From contig JBMSAU010000110.1 in assembly GCA_049414625.1 (NCBI GenBank), positions 1-64,000 of the forward strand: a stretch of DNA of 64,000 nucleotides, given 5' to 3'. The position numbers and the translations under genes were made by a program. Of this stretch, positions 50,314 to 59,175 are shown one piece after another; within the stretch, counting starts at the first letter, position 1, and each line of letters begins with the position of its first letter. The notes below the pieces were generated by a model that was given only the letters and a program-made list of their open reading frames with translations, made no database searches and had not been told where the DNA came from. The stretch is from WYEG01 sp049414625. GTDB taxonomy: Bacteria; Desulfobacterota; Thermodesulfobacteria; Thermodesulfobacteriales; Thermodesulfobacteriaceae.

Positions 50314-51126
50314 ATGCTTGCACAGCAAAAGCCAATATCATCTAAGCTAAGAAACAAGCTATTGGTATTGATAAATAGATTAGGAGTAAGAAGTTTGAAT
50401 GATCTCATACTAAATCAAAAAATAAACAAGAAATTTTACAAGTATGTATTTGACATACATGTTAATGCAAACGATATTAGTGAAACTCTTGTTAACAATC
50501 TATACACAAACATAAAGCAATTTTATGCAAAACATGGATTAAATATAACTTTAAATAGTTCAGATATTGCAACTCTGATAGGACTTAGGGCTGGAACCTA
50601 TGCAACCTTAAAGCTTATTAAACAAAAAGTTTTGTTTGATGAAAATTATGCTCAGATAAAACCTAGTTCTGATGTGACAATAGATAGTTTTATAGAATCT
50701 GCTATTACAACAAAGGATTACAATATATCTTACTTCTTACTGTATTTGGATTATACACCTGATGATTTATTAAATTTGTTGCTTGATGGTATTAACATAC
50801 TTACAAAAGCAGACAAGTATGATAGCGATTACAATTTTGCTGCTGTAACAATGATTTTGTATATATCCATGATTGTTAAAACTATTCGTGATAGTTATAA
50901 TAGATTGGTTAGATCGTCTCCACTATATGGAACAATATTGTATTTATCCTTCATGATAAGATATTATGTTATATTATTGGATTTGAGAAACAATTTAAAA
51001 AATATAATGACTAAAATTAGTGACACTGAAATAGAGGGAACAACATTAAAGAAATATAAACAAATAAAACAGGATTATCTCAGATTTCTAATACAACCCA
51101 CAAAAATTTATCCATCAAGCATGTAA
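50314..51126 (+). CDS. Unknown helical protein (270 aa)
   Basis: Not recognised. Basic N-terminus (QQKPISSKLRNKLLVLINRL), largely helical, with a hydrophobic stretch near residue 210 (YGTILYLSFMIRYYVILL) that may be a membrane segment. ATG 50314 is chosen by the AGC nine bases upstream; the frame is open from 50272 but that start overlaps the opposite gene. Confidence 0.5.
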   Translation: MLAQQKPISSKLRNKLLVLINRLGVRSLNDLILNQKINKKFYKYVFDIHVNANDISETLVNNLYTNIKQFYAKHGLNITLNSSDIATLIGLRAGTYATLKLIKQKVLFDENYAQIKPSSDVTIDSFIESAITTKDYNISYFLLYLDYTPDDLLNLLLDGINILTKADKYDSDYNFAAVTMILYISMIVKTIRDSYNRLVRSSPLYGTILYLSFMIRYYVILLDLRNNLKNIMTKISDTEIEGTTLKKYKQIKQDYLRFLIQPTKIYPSSM

Positions 51127-51128
51127 AA

Positions 51129-51344
51129 TTATACTACATCTTCGGCTTTAACAGGAACAAGTATTATATCTGCCATAATCGCTTCACAATTATTCTTTTC
51201 TTCTTCATCTAACTCAATAATTTCTCCTGGATATATGTAGTCGAGTTTACGAATAGGATTATCTTCTTTTACATCTAGCATGCTAATCAATATTGGTTGA
51301 CTTGATCCACTTTTACGATTGATGATATATTTTTGTCTACGCAT
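51129..51344 (-). CDS. Small unknown protein (71 aa)
   Basis: Not recognised. Basic start (MRRQKYIINRKSGSSQP), acidic centre and a Val-rich end (DIILVPVKAEDVV). A class 2 AGC is 11 bases before the ATG. Convergent with the 270-aa gene, with two bases between stops. Confidence 0.45.
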   Translation of the reverse strand: MRRQKYIINRKSGSSQPILISMLDVKEDNPIRKLDYIYPGEIIELDEEEKNNCEAIMADIILVPVKAEDVV

Positions 51345-51384
51345 TGTAAATAGATGCTAAATAGGTAAAAAAGCTAACAAGGTT
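51345..51384. promoter_or_regulatory. 40-bp bidirectional class 2 region
   Basis: AGC 11 bases before ATG 51344 (minus) and ten bases before ATG 51385 (plus). Confidence 0.5.
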
Positions 51385-53025
51385 ATGGCTTCATTGCAAG
51401 CAAGTGATCTAGTAATAGCTTACAATGTTGGGAAAATACTTAAAAATGTCAAAATATACACTAGTAAACAAGAAGTTGCTCTTACAGATGATGTAGATAT
51501 ATTAGATGTATTACTTGAACAAACATCTAGTAATGCAACAGTACATATAAAAAATGTAGCCATAGGTAAAACCAGTATACCCGTTTCTGATATTAGAGTA
51601 GAGGTAGAAGGTAATGTAAATAGAGTTGTTACATTTAAAGACGAAAAACAAGTTAAGGAAATACAAACAAAGCTAGCAGATTCAATTAACCAAAATCCAA
51701 ACGGTAAAATTAAAATGATTTTTAAGGAAGCAGAAAGAAAAGTCGAAGTGTATTATAACGATCAACTTATATCAGAGGGTAGATTAATATCACTAAATCC
51801 AGTTAACTTAGTTAGCAAAGGAACTGCTGTTAAAGAGTTTGCTCAGGAATTTGATTTTAGCGAACAACAATTAAACGAAGGTAGTGGAATAGTAGCTATA
51901 AAGAAGGAAGATCAAAGTGTTATATTGATGTTTGATGATGGTGAAGAAGTAAAAGTTGATAGGACAATCTTTGAGTTCATGAAACCAATAATAACTGCCG
52001 TAAAACAAGAACAAACAGGAAATCAAAATAATACCATATCAAATCGTGGTGCACTAAAGCTTCCTGTGGTTGTGTTCAAAGTGGTTATAACTAATCTCTT
52101 TAGAGTTCTACGAGCTGTTATAACCAATAAATTCCTACTAGTGTTTCTGCTTGGTGCAGGTTTAAGTATAATACTACTTAAATTTGTCATTCCTTATATT
52201 ACTTCAATTCAAGGAGTTGATCAAGTTTTAGGAAAAGTTTCATCTACATTCAAATCTATTATTAATCATCTTGGTATTGGAAAGGGAATTGAAGAGACAA
52301 CAACATCAGCAACAACAGATGTTATACATGGTCAGCAATCAATGCAACTTACACCACCTGCTGATACTACAACTCAAACATCTCAAGTAAGTGAATCAGC
52401 TATACTTCCAAGAATAGCTATTGGTGCTGGTATAGGATTAGTTATAGCCTTTGCAATAAGAAAGTTGCTTAATAGTAAAAACAATTTAAAACAGGAATCT
52501 ATTGAGCAAATAGTTGAAAAAGAGTTTACTATTCCTTCAGCAGTTATTCCAGATTTTAATACTGTTGCAAGTTCTAATCCGAATTTAGCCTTAGTTATAA
52601 GTGTACTCTGTTTGTATTCAATCCTCTGGATCGGATACTACATACTTGATAAATTTGGACAAGGTTTCCTATCAGGTATTTTATCGATTTTAAGTATATT
52701 ATCATTTATTGGTTTTATGGTAATTATAGCTTACGCAATGTCTGGTGGAAAGCTAGACACTACTAATACCTTTCTTGCGATAGTAAAAACTGGCTATCAG
52801 GTTGTGAAATTTATATTCAGTGGTGTTGCTTATTTATTTCAGAATTTCGGGCAATTACCAGGGCTTATACAATTTATAGCGATATTTTCAACAGGAGTAT
52901 TTCTACTTGTTGCTTTCACACGTATAAGATCAATGCTAACAGGTGGTAATGCTATCACTATGGTAAACAGAGTTAGACAAGGACCAACGGCTCAAGATGC
53001 AGCTCTAGCTTATCGTGCAGCATAA
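51385..53025 (+). CDS. Large multi-pass membrane protein, late-type (546 aa)
   Basis: Paralogue of the 533-aa protein at 36564-38165: the front domain ATVHIKNVAIGKTSIPVSDI aligns with ATVKINNVVVGEVDLPVSEV. After about residue 220 come five hydrophobic segments (for example FLLVFLLGAGLSIILLKF, LALVISVLCLYSILWIGYYI, LIQFIAIFSTGVFLLVAFT), separated by a Thr/Gln-rich linker. Class 2 signal. Multi-pass membrane proteins of this size are unusual in tailed phages and suggest a membrane-related infection step. Confidence 0.6.
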   Translation: MASLQASDLVIAYNVGKILKNVKIYTSKQEVALTDDVDILDVLLEQTSSNATVHIKNVAIGKTSIPVSDIRVEVEGNVNRVVTFKDEKQVKEIQTKLADSINQNPNGKIKMIFKEAERKVEVYYNDQLISEGRLISLNPVNLVSKGTAVKEFAQEFDFSEQQLNEGSGIVAIKKEDQSVILMFDDGEEVKVDRTIFEFMKPIITAVKQEQTGNQNNTISNRGALKLPVVVFKVVITNLFRVLRAVITNKFLLVFLLGAGLSIILLKFVIPYITSIQGVDQVLGKVSSTFKSIINHLGIGKGIEETTTSATTDVIHGQQSMQLTPPADTTTQTSQVSESAILPRIAIGAGIGLVIAFAIRKLLNSKNNLKQESIEQIVEKEFTIPSAVIPDFNTVASSNPNLALVISVLCLYSILWIGYYILDKFGQGFLSGILSILSILSFIGFMVIIAYAMSGGKLDTTNTFLAIVKTGYQVVKFIFSGVAYLFQNFGQLPGLIQFIAIFSTGVFLLVAFTRIRSMLTGGNAITMVNRVRQGPTAQDAALAYRAA

Positions 53026-53049
53026 TATTTTTTTGTTAGCATCAGCTAA

Positions 53050-53871
53050 ATGGAGAAAAAAGCGAAAGCTTTGCAATTCATAGCCTATCTAACAGAGCTT
53101 ACAAGATACTATCCTTATAGATTTGCTTTGATATATAATCCTCTACTTAAAAAATATATTGAAGATTATTTTCGAAAAACAAAAATCGGCACAGAATTTG
53201 TAGAAGCAAGAGGAAATATTTTAGTTAGTAAAACAGGTATCTTAACACCATACTACTTTAAAAACAATTATTTGCTTTGCCCTATATTCTCTAATATAAG
53301 TTTTGCATTTGATGATAAGAGTTTGCAAACTATAGATATGTTGACTCATGCTGGAAACTATCAATTACCATATCTAACTAACTTAGCAGGAACTATATCT
53401 ATCTCATATCTTGAAATGATGAACCCTATTGTATCAAAAATACATAGCTTATGGTTTTCTTTTGTTCAGCAGGCAAGTTATGACTCCTATAGTGCTCTTG
53501 AAATTCCTTATGGACATATATTTATATTTACAACAACTCCAGATTTAAAATCTCCTTTATCAGGTATACTTTTGTTGGGAGCTATTCCAAGCAGAGATCC
53601 TATAACTAACATACTGCAAGGCAATATAGCAGATAACACATTAGTTGAGGTGCAAGTTGAGTATATATATAGAAGTTATCGTAGGTTTTATATATCTGAT
53701 CAAGTTATCTCTACTATATATGATCCAGTTAATCAAGTAATTGATGAAAACGTAGCAAATACTACTGTTTACAAATCTATATATGCAATCAAAAAATTAA
53801 TTGATGCTTTTATACTAACAGATGATATTTTCTGGTTAGGAGCTCTTACCAATACCTCCAACGCTCAGTAA
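53050..53871 (+). CDS. Probable tail or baseplate protein (273 aa)
   Basis: Not firmly recognised. Beta-rich, with LSGILLLGAIPSRDPITN and VEVQVEYIYRSYRRFYI in the second half, which recall phage tail-tube-type domains where a loop precedes a long strand. Class 2 AGC nine bases before the ATG. Its end overlaps the convergent lysozyme gene by 26 bases. Confidence 0.4.
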   Translation: MEKKAKALQFIAYLTELTRYYPYRFALIYNPLLKKYIEDYFRKTKIGTEFVEARGNILVSKTGILTPYYFKNNYLLCPIFSNISFAFDDKSLQTIDMLTHAGNYQLPYLTNLAGTISISYLEMMNPIVSKIHSLWFSFVQQASYDSYSALEIPYGHIFIFTTTPDLKSPLSGILLLGAIPSRDPITNILQGNIADNTLVEVQVEYIYRSYRRFYISDQVISTIYDPVNQVIDENVANTTVYKSIYAIKKLIDAFILTDDIFWLGALTNTSNAQ

Positions 53872-54478
53872 TAACATTTTTGTAAATTTGTCCGTACTTG
53901 TATATTTTTTGTGAGTAACTGTAATTTATGTCACATGCATGTCTGTATTGTTTGCAACCATGTTCAGTTCTCCAAACACAAACTTTACCTCTGCATTTAG
54001 TGTATCCATAGTTCTTGCAATTTATACATTGATCATAACAAACACTGTGATCAAAAGATTTAGCTCTTTTGCATTCAATTAATGGCCAATTACCACCATT
54101 ATACATTTGCATCGTTAACCATAATCTTTTCTCTCTGCTTTCTGTGGCACTTGGATTTTTAACATGCAAGATATTAAACAAATAATGTATACCTGCTTGT
54201 ATGTTTCCTGTATAGCTATAAATGTTATATTGAGTTATAACTTCTTTTGGTATAAGGTTTGGAGTTAATTGCATAAAACCAATAGAACCAAGTCCGTCTA
54301 GAGATGTTCTCCATTTACATCCTGTTTCCGCTTGAATTAAACCAAGTACGTACCACCAAGGAGCATCATCAGCTACCATAATCTTTGTGTAATATTGAAC
54401 ATGTCTAGCTAGAGATCTACAATCATTTGCATAGGAAATATTTATGAGTGTGAATATTAGTAAAAACAATGTTAGCAT
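53846..54478 (-). CDS. Secreted lytic transglycosylase (lysozyme-like)
   Basis: Murein-degrading enzyme of 210 residues. A signal peptide (residues 1-17, cleaved near SYA) leads into an SLT domain: catalytic Glu51 in LIQAETGC, GSIGFMQLTPN (64-74) and an AGIHYLFNIL helix. The C-terminal part is Cys-rich (YDQCINCKNYGYTKCRGKVC), probably with disulphides, unusual in this fold. Either an endolysin exported by the host Sec system or a virion lysin. Its ATG lies within the end of the upstream nuclease gene, with AGC 11 bases upstream. Confidence 0.85.
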   Translation of the reverse strand: MLTLFLLIFTLINISYANDCRSLARHVQYYTKIMVADDAPWWYVLGLIQAETGCKWRTSLDGLGSIGFMQLTPNLIPKEVITQYNIYSYTGNIQAGIHYLFNILHVKNPSATESREKRLWLTMQMYNGGNWPLIECKRAKSFDHSVCYDQCINCKNYGYTKCRGKVCVWRTEHGCKQYRHACDINYSYSQKIYKYGQIYKNVITERWRYW

Positions 54479-54966
54479 GTTTTTTGATTGCTATTAATGT
54501 TTAGCATACAAGATAACACTTGTTTGAAATTATTTAAAGATATTAGCCCACAATCATCAAATAGAGTTACATATTCACTAACATTAATATACATCATATT
54601 GCAAACAACATATATTGGACTTCTATTACCCGCTATCACTAGAAACATCTTTTTGTCTTTATGTTTTGAAATGTATTGATTGTACAATCTTCTTATTAAT
54701 GACTTTTGTTTAATGGGATTATGAAATTGTTTCCATTTCTTGCATTCAATAACTATATCCACAAGTTCAGGAAATATCTGATAATATAATCCAAAATCAA
54801 TATCACCTTTATCTGTTTTGCTAGAACCTGACGATCTTGATCTCTTAACTTTTAGTTGATCATCGTTAGGTTTTATTTTGCTCCATTCTTCTAACCAATT
54901 TTGTAGTATGTTTGCAATCTTGTCTTCAAACTTTTTACCTTTTTGTTTTCTATTGCTATACTTCAT
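54472..54966 (-). CDS. PD-(D/E)XK nuclease, possible resolvase
   Basis: About 164 residues, strongly basic N-terminus. The nuclease core is visible: an N-terminal helix with Glu14 in KKFEDKIANIL, Asp in KGDIDFG (about 54-59) and the ECKKW motif (about 74-78). A restriction-like or Holliday-junction-resolving nuclease is likely; it could process packaged DNA branches before terminase. ATG 54966 has an AGC 11 bases upstream, so the longer frame from 55002, which would overlap the divergent gene, is rejected. Confidence 0.75.
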   Translation of the reverse strand: MKYSNRKQKGKKFEDKIANILQNWLEEWSKIKPNDDQLKVKRSRSSGSSKTDKGDIDFGLYYQIFPELVDIVIECKKWKQFHNPIKQKSLIRRLYNQYISKHKDKKMFLVIAGNRSPIYVVCNMMYINVSEYVTLFDDCGLISLNNFKQVLSCMLNINSNQKTC

Positions 54967-54996
54967 TTTAGCGCTTAGCTTCAGCGGGTTAATAAG
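54967..54996. promoter_or_regulatory. 30-bp bidirectional class 2 region
   Basis: Contains an AGCGCT palindrome and further AGC copies on both strands: 11 bases before ATG 54966 (minus) and 11 or 17 bases before ATG 54997 (plus). Confidence 0.45.
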
Positions 54997-57195
54997 ATGC
55001 AAGAGAACACTCTTGTTAGTTTATATAATTATCTTGCATTTGGATTTTCAAATGAAAATATTAACAATAGTCCAGATACTCTCATTGAAAGAAGTGTTTT
55101 TGGAATTAAAGATACTAAACTACATGAATACAATAAAACATTACTCGCATTAGTTGATTGTATACCTGGCTTTCATATAGCTACATGTTACTTCAATAAC
55201 CAACTACCTAATTTACATACTGATTACAAATTTGATAGGTTATATCTATATAGGTTTTTGTTTGATGATATGACAACAATAGCTAAAAATCTAGAACAAA
55301 CTCTAGATATTAGTTATGCTAATAATTACGTTGTATTACGATATCAAAATAGTGAACTAATACCTGGCAATCTGTATTTTAGTAACTATCCTCAGATAAA
55401 AAATTTACATTACGTTGTTGAAAAGGGAGTAGACTACTATCAGCTAGAAGCAAATAAACCTTTTGTCTACTTTTTATTGTTAACTCAAGACTTTCTCAAC
55501 AAACAACAAGTACAAGCAACTGATAAATTCTACATATATTTATTTGGCTTAGCGAACTCAAGTTATTTGGAACACGAGACATCAATATCAATAGATGATG
55601 TATTTAAACAAAACTACATAAGGAATTTGTATGGGTTTGTTACTCCATACTATATCAAAACTGTTGATACCAATTTACTATTTGATAATAATCAGGTTAA
55701 AATTAGAGCACAAGTTTATCGTCACAGAGAATTCTTTAATCCTTATAATGATATCATATCAGAGAAATTTAAAAAGCAGTTAGAGCGCCCTATATTGCTA
55801 GCTAATCTTTACATCAATTTTATGGATAATCAAAATCTGAACAAAGATTTATATAACATACAATCATTTCTTGCTACAATAACTCGATTTGCATCCATTT
55901 ATCCAAGAGGTATGCACGTAGATACATATGATACTATATTTGACAATAGAAATAGTTTGTTCGGTGGTAATATTGTTTTACGTAATGCCAAAGCTAACGG
56001 TATAGATATAAACGTTTATGCTATCAAACTACCTAATAATTTTGAACTGGATAGACAATTACATTATTTTTCCTTAGCATTCTACGAATTTGAAGAAATA
56101 CCTCTAAGCAAAATCTATTCAAACTACATTGATGATTTGGTTTATGATTTTGATAGTTTTAAAGTTGAATATAATTTACCAGAGAACATACAAAATTTAT
56201 GTACAGCTACTATAAGAGAAGGAAACAAAACCTTAACAGGTATATGGAAATACAGCTATCTGGGAACAAAAAGACGGAAACATTTCATAAGTCCAATTAG
56301 TGTACTATCATACAATATTGAGTTAGAAGATACTCTGGAACAAAAAATCATAACTCTATATGAGTTCGACATATGTCCGCAAACAAGATATAGGATTATA
56401 GATGCTGATTTACCATTTGAGGAAGAAATAAAATATGATGATTTAACATTTTTATTGCTACGTATTGGACCTGGTTTGTATCAAATTATGAGCAATGAAG
56501 TTCTAAACAGAATCAATATTAGCTGCGATACAGAGTATGGAGATATTTTAGTCAGAGAGCTAACATATATATATAAGCCAACTATTAAAGCATTGCTAGA
56601 AGGTAAAGTCAGTTTTCATATACATCATATCCCGACAAACAGATACTATGAGATAGATTTTAAACTGAATTTAGCTTTACCTTTTACCTCTGAGTATATT
56701 GTTAGAGAAATGTTCGATCGTACAATAGAAGAATTGTTTATAACACCGGCTATAACAAGTGATAGCTTACAAACAAATAAGTTTATGCTCGTAAACTATT
56801 ATAATGCATCGAGCTTGACCGAACCAAGAGAACCAAGAGAACCAAGAGATACATGTCCAAATACCTATGTATGTTCTACATCGGATACCAGTTTAGCTTT
56901 TGCTCGTCTACAAGACACATGTCCAAATACCTATGTTTGTTCTACATCAGATACCAGTTTAGCTTTTACTCATCTACCATACATTCTATGTTTAAGAGGT
57001 GAAACCATATGCTATCATATTTGTAAAAATGCATTTGATATACAACAGTTAGAAAATATGTTAAAAGATAATCTGTTAGTTTACATACATGAATCGTATA
57101 GACTTGTATCATCTGCTATGCTATTACCATACACAGATACAGAGATAAGAGACTTACAAATAAACCACAATACCTATTATGCAGTCAGAATGTAA
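54997..57195 (+). CDS. Large probable tail/fibre protein with tandem repeats (732 aa)
   Basis: Not recognised by family. Long beta-rich protein with many Tyr, Asn and Asp. Near residue 608 there is a triple Glu-Pro-Arg run, then two copies of a 21-residue unit (DTCPNTYVCSTSDTSLAF plus three variable residues) encoded by a tandem repeat of 63 bases. Such variable tandem units are typical of receptor-binding or fibre proteins. Class 2 signal. Frame and composition are convincing; role is inferred. Confidence 0.5.
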   Translation: MQENTLVSLYNYLAFGFSNENINNSPDTLIERSVFGIKDTKLHEYNKTLLALVDCIPGFHIATCYFNNQLPNLHTDYKFDRLYLYRFLFDDMTTIAKNLEQTLDISYANNYVVLRYQNSELIPGNLYFSNYPQIKNLHYVVEKGVDYYQLEANKPFVYFLLLTQDFLNKQQVQATDKFYIYLFGLANSSYLEHETSISIDDVFKQNYIRNLYGFVTPYYIKTVDTNLLFDNNQVKIRAQVYRHREFFNPYNDIISEKFKKQLERPILLANLYINFMDNQNLNKDLYNIQSFLATITRFASIYPRGMHVDTYDTIFDNRNSLFGGNIVLRNAKANGIDINVYAIKLPNNFELDRQLHYFSLAFYEFEEIPLSKIYSNYIDDLVYDFDSFKVEYNLPENIQNLCTATIREGNKTLTGIWKYSYLGTKRRKHFISPISVLSYNIELEDTLEQKIITLYEFDICPQTRYRIIDADLPFEEEIKYDDLTFLLLRIGPGLYQIMSNEVLNRINISCDTEYGDILVRELTYIYKPTIKALLEGKVSFHIHHIPTNRYYEIDFKLNLALPFTSEYIVREMFDRTIEELFITPAITSDSLQTNKFMLVNYYNASSLTEPREPREPRDTCPNTYVCSTSDTSLAFARLQDTCPNTYVCSTSDTSLAFTHLPYILCLRGETICYHICKNAFDIQQLENMLKDNLLVYIHESYRLVSSAMLLPYTDTEIRDLQINHNTYYAVRM
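56818..56985 (+). repeat. Tandem repeats in the 732-aa gene
   Basis: Three nine-base copies of GAACCAAGA are followed by two nearly identical 63-base units that encode DTCPNTYVCSTSDTSLAF with differing trailing residues. Confidence 0.85.
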
Positions 57196-57228
57196 TATTT
57201 TTTTATTTGAAAAGCGATTTCAAATCTA

Positions 57229-57780
57229 ATGAAAATTTTCTGCCCAGAGAATTTCATTAAGATAGGAACAAACTTTTACTTGGATAATAACTCTAACCTA
57301 TTGCATATAGCAAATGCAGAGATCATACAGCTAGGTAATTTACTTTATCTCTCAGGTAGTATTCCTGTTGAAGTTAGGTATAATGTTTTTGAGATAGTAG
57401 ATTATGAGATAAAGTTTATCAAAACTAAGTTTTATAAACTTAAGTTATCAAACAATTTGGAAACATATATCAACTATATGAACAAAGATATTGATAAACT
57501 AAAACTAATACCTGTTGTTAATATAAATAGAAATCAAAAAATTAGAACAAATACAATGCATACAAAGATAGATAATATAGCAAAGTATAGAAGTTTGTTA
57601 AATCAGGGTTTATTAACTTATGTGGGACAAAACTATATAAGCACTAAACCAGATAACTACTTGATTGAGGATGATGGTGTTTATGTAAAAGTAGTTAGTA
57701 AGGAAGTAGTTGAATTTCCGTTTATTATTGAATTCAGTAAAGATATAAGTTTGATTGATTGTCTCTACTATTTACAGTAA
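57229..57780 (+). CDS. Unknown protein (183 aa)
   Basis: Not recognised. Alternating hydrophobic residues and turns (NSNLLHIANAEIIQLGNLLYL), a Lys-rich middle and an aromatic end. AGC lies 13 bases before the ATG. Follows the tail-like gene on the same strand and may form part of the same structure. Confidence 0.45.
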   Translation: MKIFCPENFIKIGTNFYLDNNSNLLHIANAEIIQLGNLLYLSGSIPVEVRYNVFEIVDYEIKFIKTKFYKLKLSNNLETYINYMNKDIDKLKLIPVVNINRNQKIRTNTMHTKIDNIAKYRSLLNQGLLTYVGQNYISTKPDNYLIEDDGVYVKVVSKEVVEFPFIIEFSKDISLIDCLYYLQ

Positions 57781-57789
57781 ACAAAAAAA

Positions 57790-59124
57790 TCAGAATAATT
57801 TGTATGGATCTCTATCAGCTTTAATGTTTATTATACTTTCGTATTTAATCCAAAGTGAATTCTTGGGAATAAAGACTATATCATTTCTATCAAACACAAA
57901 ATCAGATATAAATATCATAACATCATTATCATTCATTTTATCCTTTAAATGACTTAACACTTTTTTGGGACTTGTTCCGCCTCTTCCACGAACTTCAATA
58001 TTTTCAAAATCTTTTTTGCTTCTTAATATCACTGGACCATAAAAGTCTACATCAAAGTAGTATACTTTTATTCTGCTCATCTTGATTAATTTTGAGAATT
58101 TACCAAACACATCCTCGAGAAATTCTGTTGGAATTGATCCGGATGTATCTATTACTGCATAAAGATATCTGGGATAACCTTTATACATAAATTTTGTTCC
58201 CAATAGATCAGGATTTAGTTTATTGATCTTCATAGGAGTTCTTCTCACATCATAAATTTTTTTACCATATAAATCATAATCTCTAGCAAATTTTTCAAGA
58301 TATTTCCTCCAGTCGAATTGTGAATGTTCTTTTGCTTTGACCAATTCTACAAAATTTCCTCGGTTAGTTCCTACATCTTTAATGCTTTCCAATACTCTAT
58401 TAATCAAAATGAGTCTCATATCATCTGTTATATCCGGAGCATCTTGTATCAATTCACCATCTATCATATTGTTAAAATCAAGTGTCATATAATTATAATG
58501 TTGTATATTATTTTCTTGTTTAACAGAACATGTATTGCAATTGCTTTCGCTATTTATAGATGTCCCTTTATCTTCTTTTTGTTGCATTCTTTTGTATATT
58601 TCATATGCTAATTGTTCTATTGTCATTGCTAAAGCATCTTCTATTCTAATACCAAATAGTTCTTCAATGTCATTTAGGAATATATCTTTCTTCAGAAAAT
58701 CTCCCAAATCTGAAGATTTGCCTAGTTTAAACATTTTTTTGATATCTTCAATTTTTTCATTTTTGTTAGCATAAATTTTTGTAGTGGTAAATTTATCAAT
58801 CTTATATGCTAACTGATATATGATCTCATTAATAAATGCATTAGCGGCCATGTTGTAAATATCAGGTGGAATAATTTCTTTAACATTGTTATATCTCTTT
58901 ATATGGTTGAAGATTATATGCATTGCTCCATGAACTAGATATTTTAATAATGTAGATTCATCCTTTATTACATTTCTATTTACAATGATACAATCATCCT
59001 TTACTATTATGGGAACACCAGATAATGATGCTTCTGCAATCTTTATGAATTGTAACATATGTCTGATTTCAATCGGAATCTGATTCATTAAATAAATCTT
59101 TCTTACTGCGTTTCTGATATCCAT
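57790..59124 (-). CDS. VWA-like protein with degenerate metallopeptidase domain (DUF2201-like)
   Basis: 444 residues. The front carries HGAMHIIFNH (His65, His69, His74), the layout of a zinc peptidase but with Gly instead of the catalytic Glu. The back carries a von Willebrand A-like domain with a DTSGS metal site (about 325-329), RGRGGTSP and ISDF. This two-part build matches the DUF2201/VWA family, which in bacteria is paired with MoxR-type ATPases; none is seen here. Class 1 signal, divergent from the helicase gene. Confidence 0.7.
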   Translation of the reverse strand: MDIRNAVRKIYLMNQIPIEIRHMLQFIKIAEASLSGVPIIVKDDCIIVNRNVIKDESTLLKYLVHGAMHIIFNHIKRYNNVKEIIPPDIYNMAANAFINEIIYQLAYKIDKFTTTKIYANKNEKIEDIKKMFKLGKSSDLGDFLKKDIFLNDIEELFGIRIEDALAMTIEQLAYEIYKRMQQKEDKGTSINSESNCNTCSVKQENNIQHYNYMTLDFNNMIDGELIQDAPDITDDMRLILINRVLESIKDVGTNRGNFVELVKAKEHSQFDWRKYLEKFARDYDLYGKKIYDVRRTPMKINKLNPDLLGTKFMYKGYPRYLYAVIDTSGSIPTEFLEDVFGKFSKLIKMSRIKVYYFDVDFYGPVILRSKKDFENIEVRGRGGTSPKKVLSHLKDKMNDNDVMIFISDFVFDRNDIVFIPKNSLWIKYESIINIKADRDPYKLF

Positions 59125-59138
59125 GACATTAAATTTAG
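59125..59138 (-). promoter_or_regulatory. Class 1 start signal, VWA-like gene
   Basis: CTAAATTTAATGTC then ATG 59124. Confidence 0.72.
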
Positions 59139-59161
59139 ATTAGTTGTTTCTAGCATCCACT

Positions 59162-59175
59162 CTAAATTTATAATC
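59162..59175 (+). promoter_or_regulatory. Class 1 start signal, DnaB-like helicase
   Basis: CTAAATTTATAATC then ATG 59176. Confidence 0.75.
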
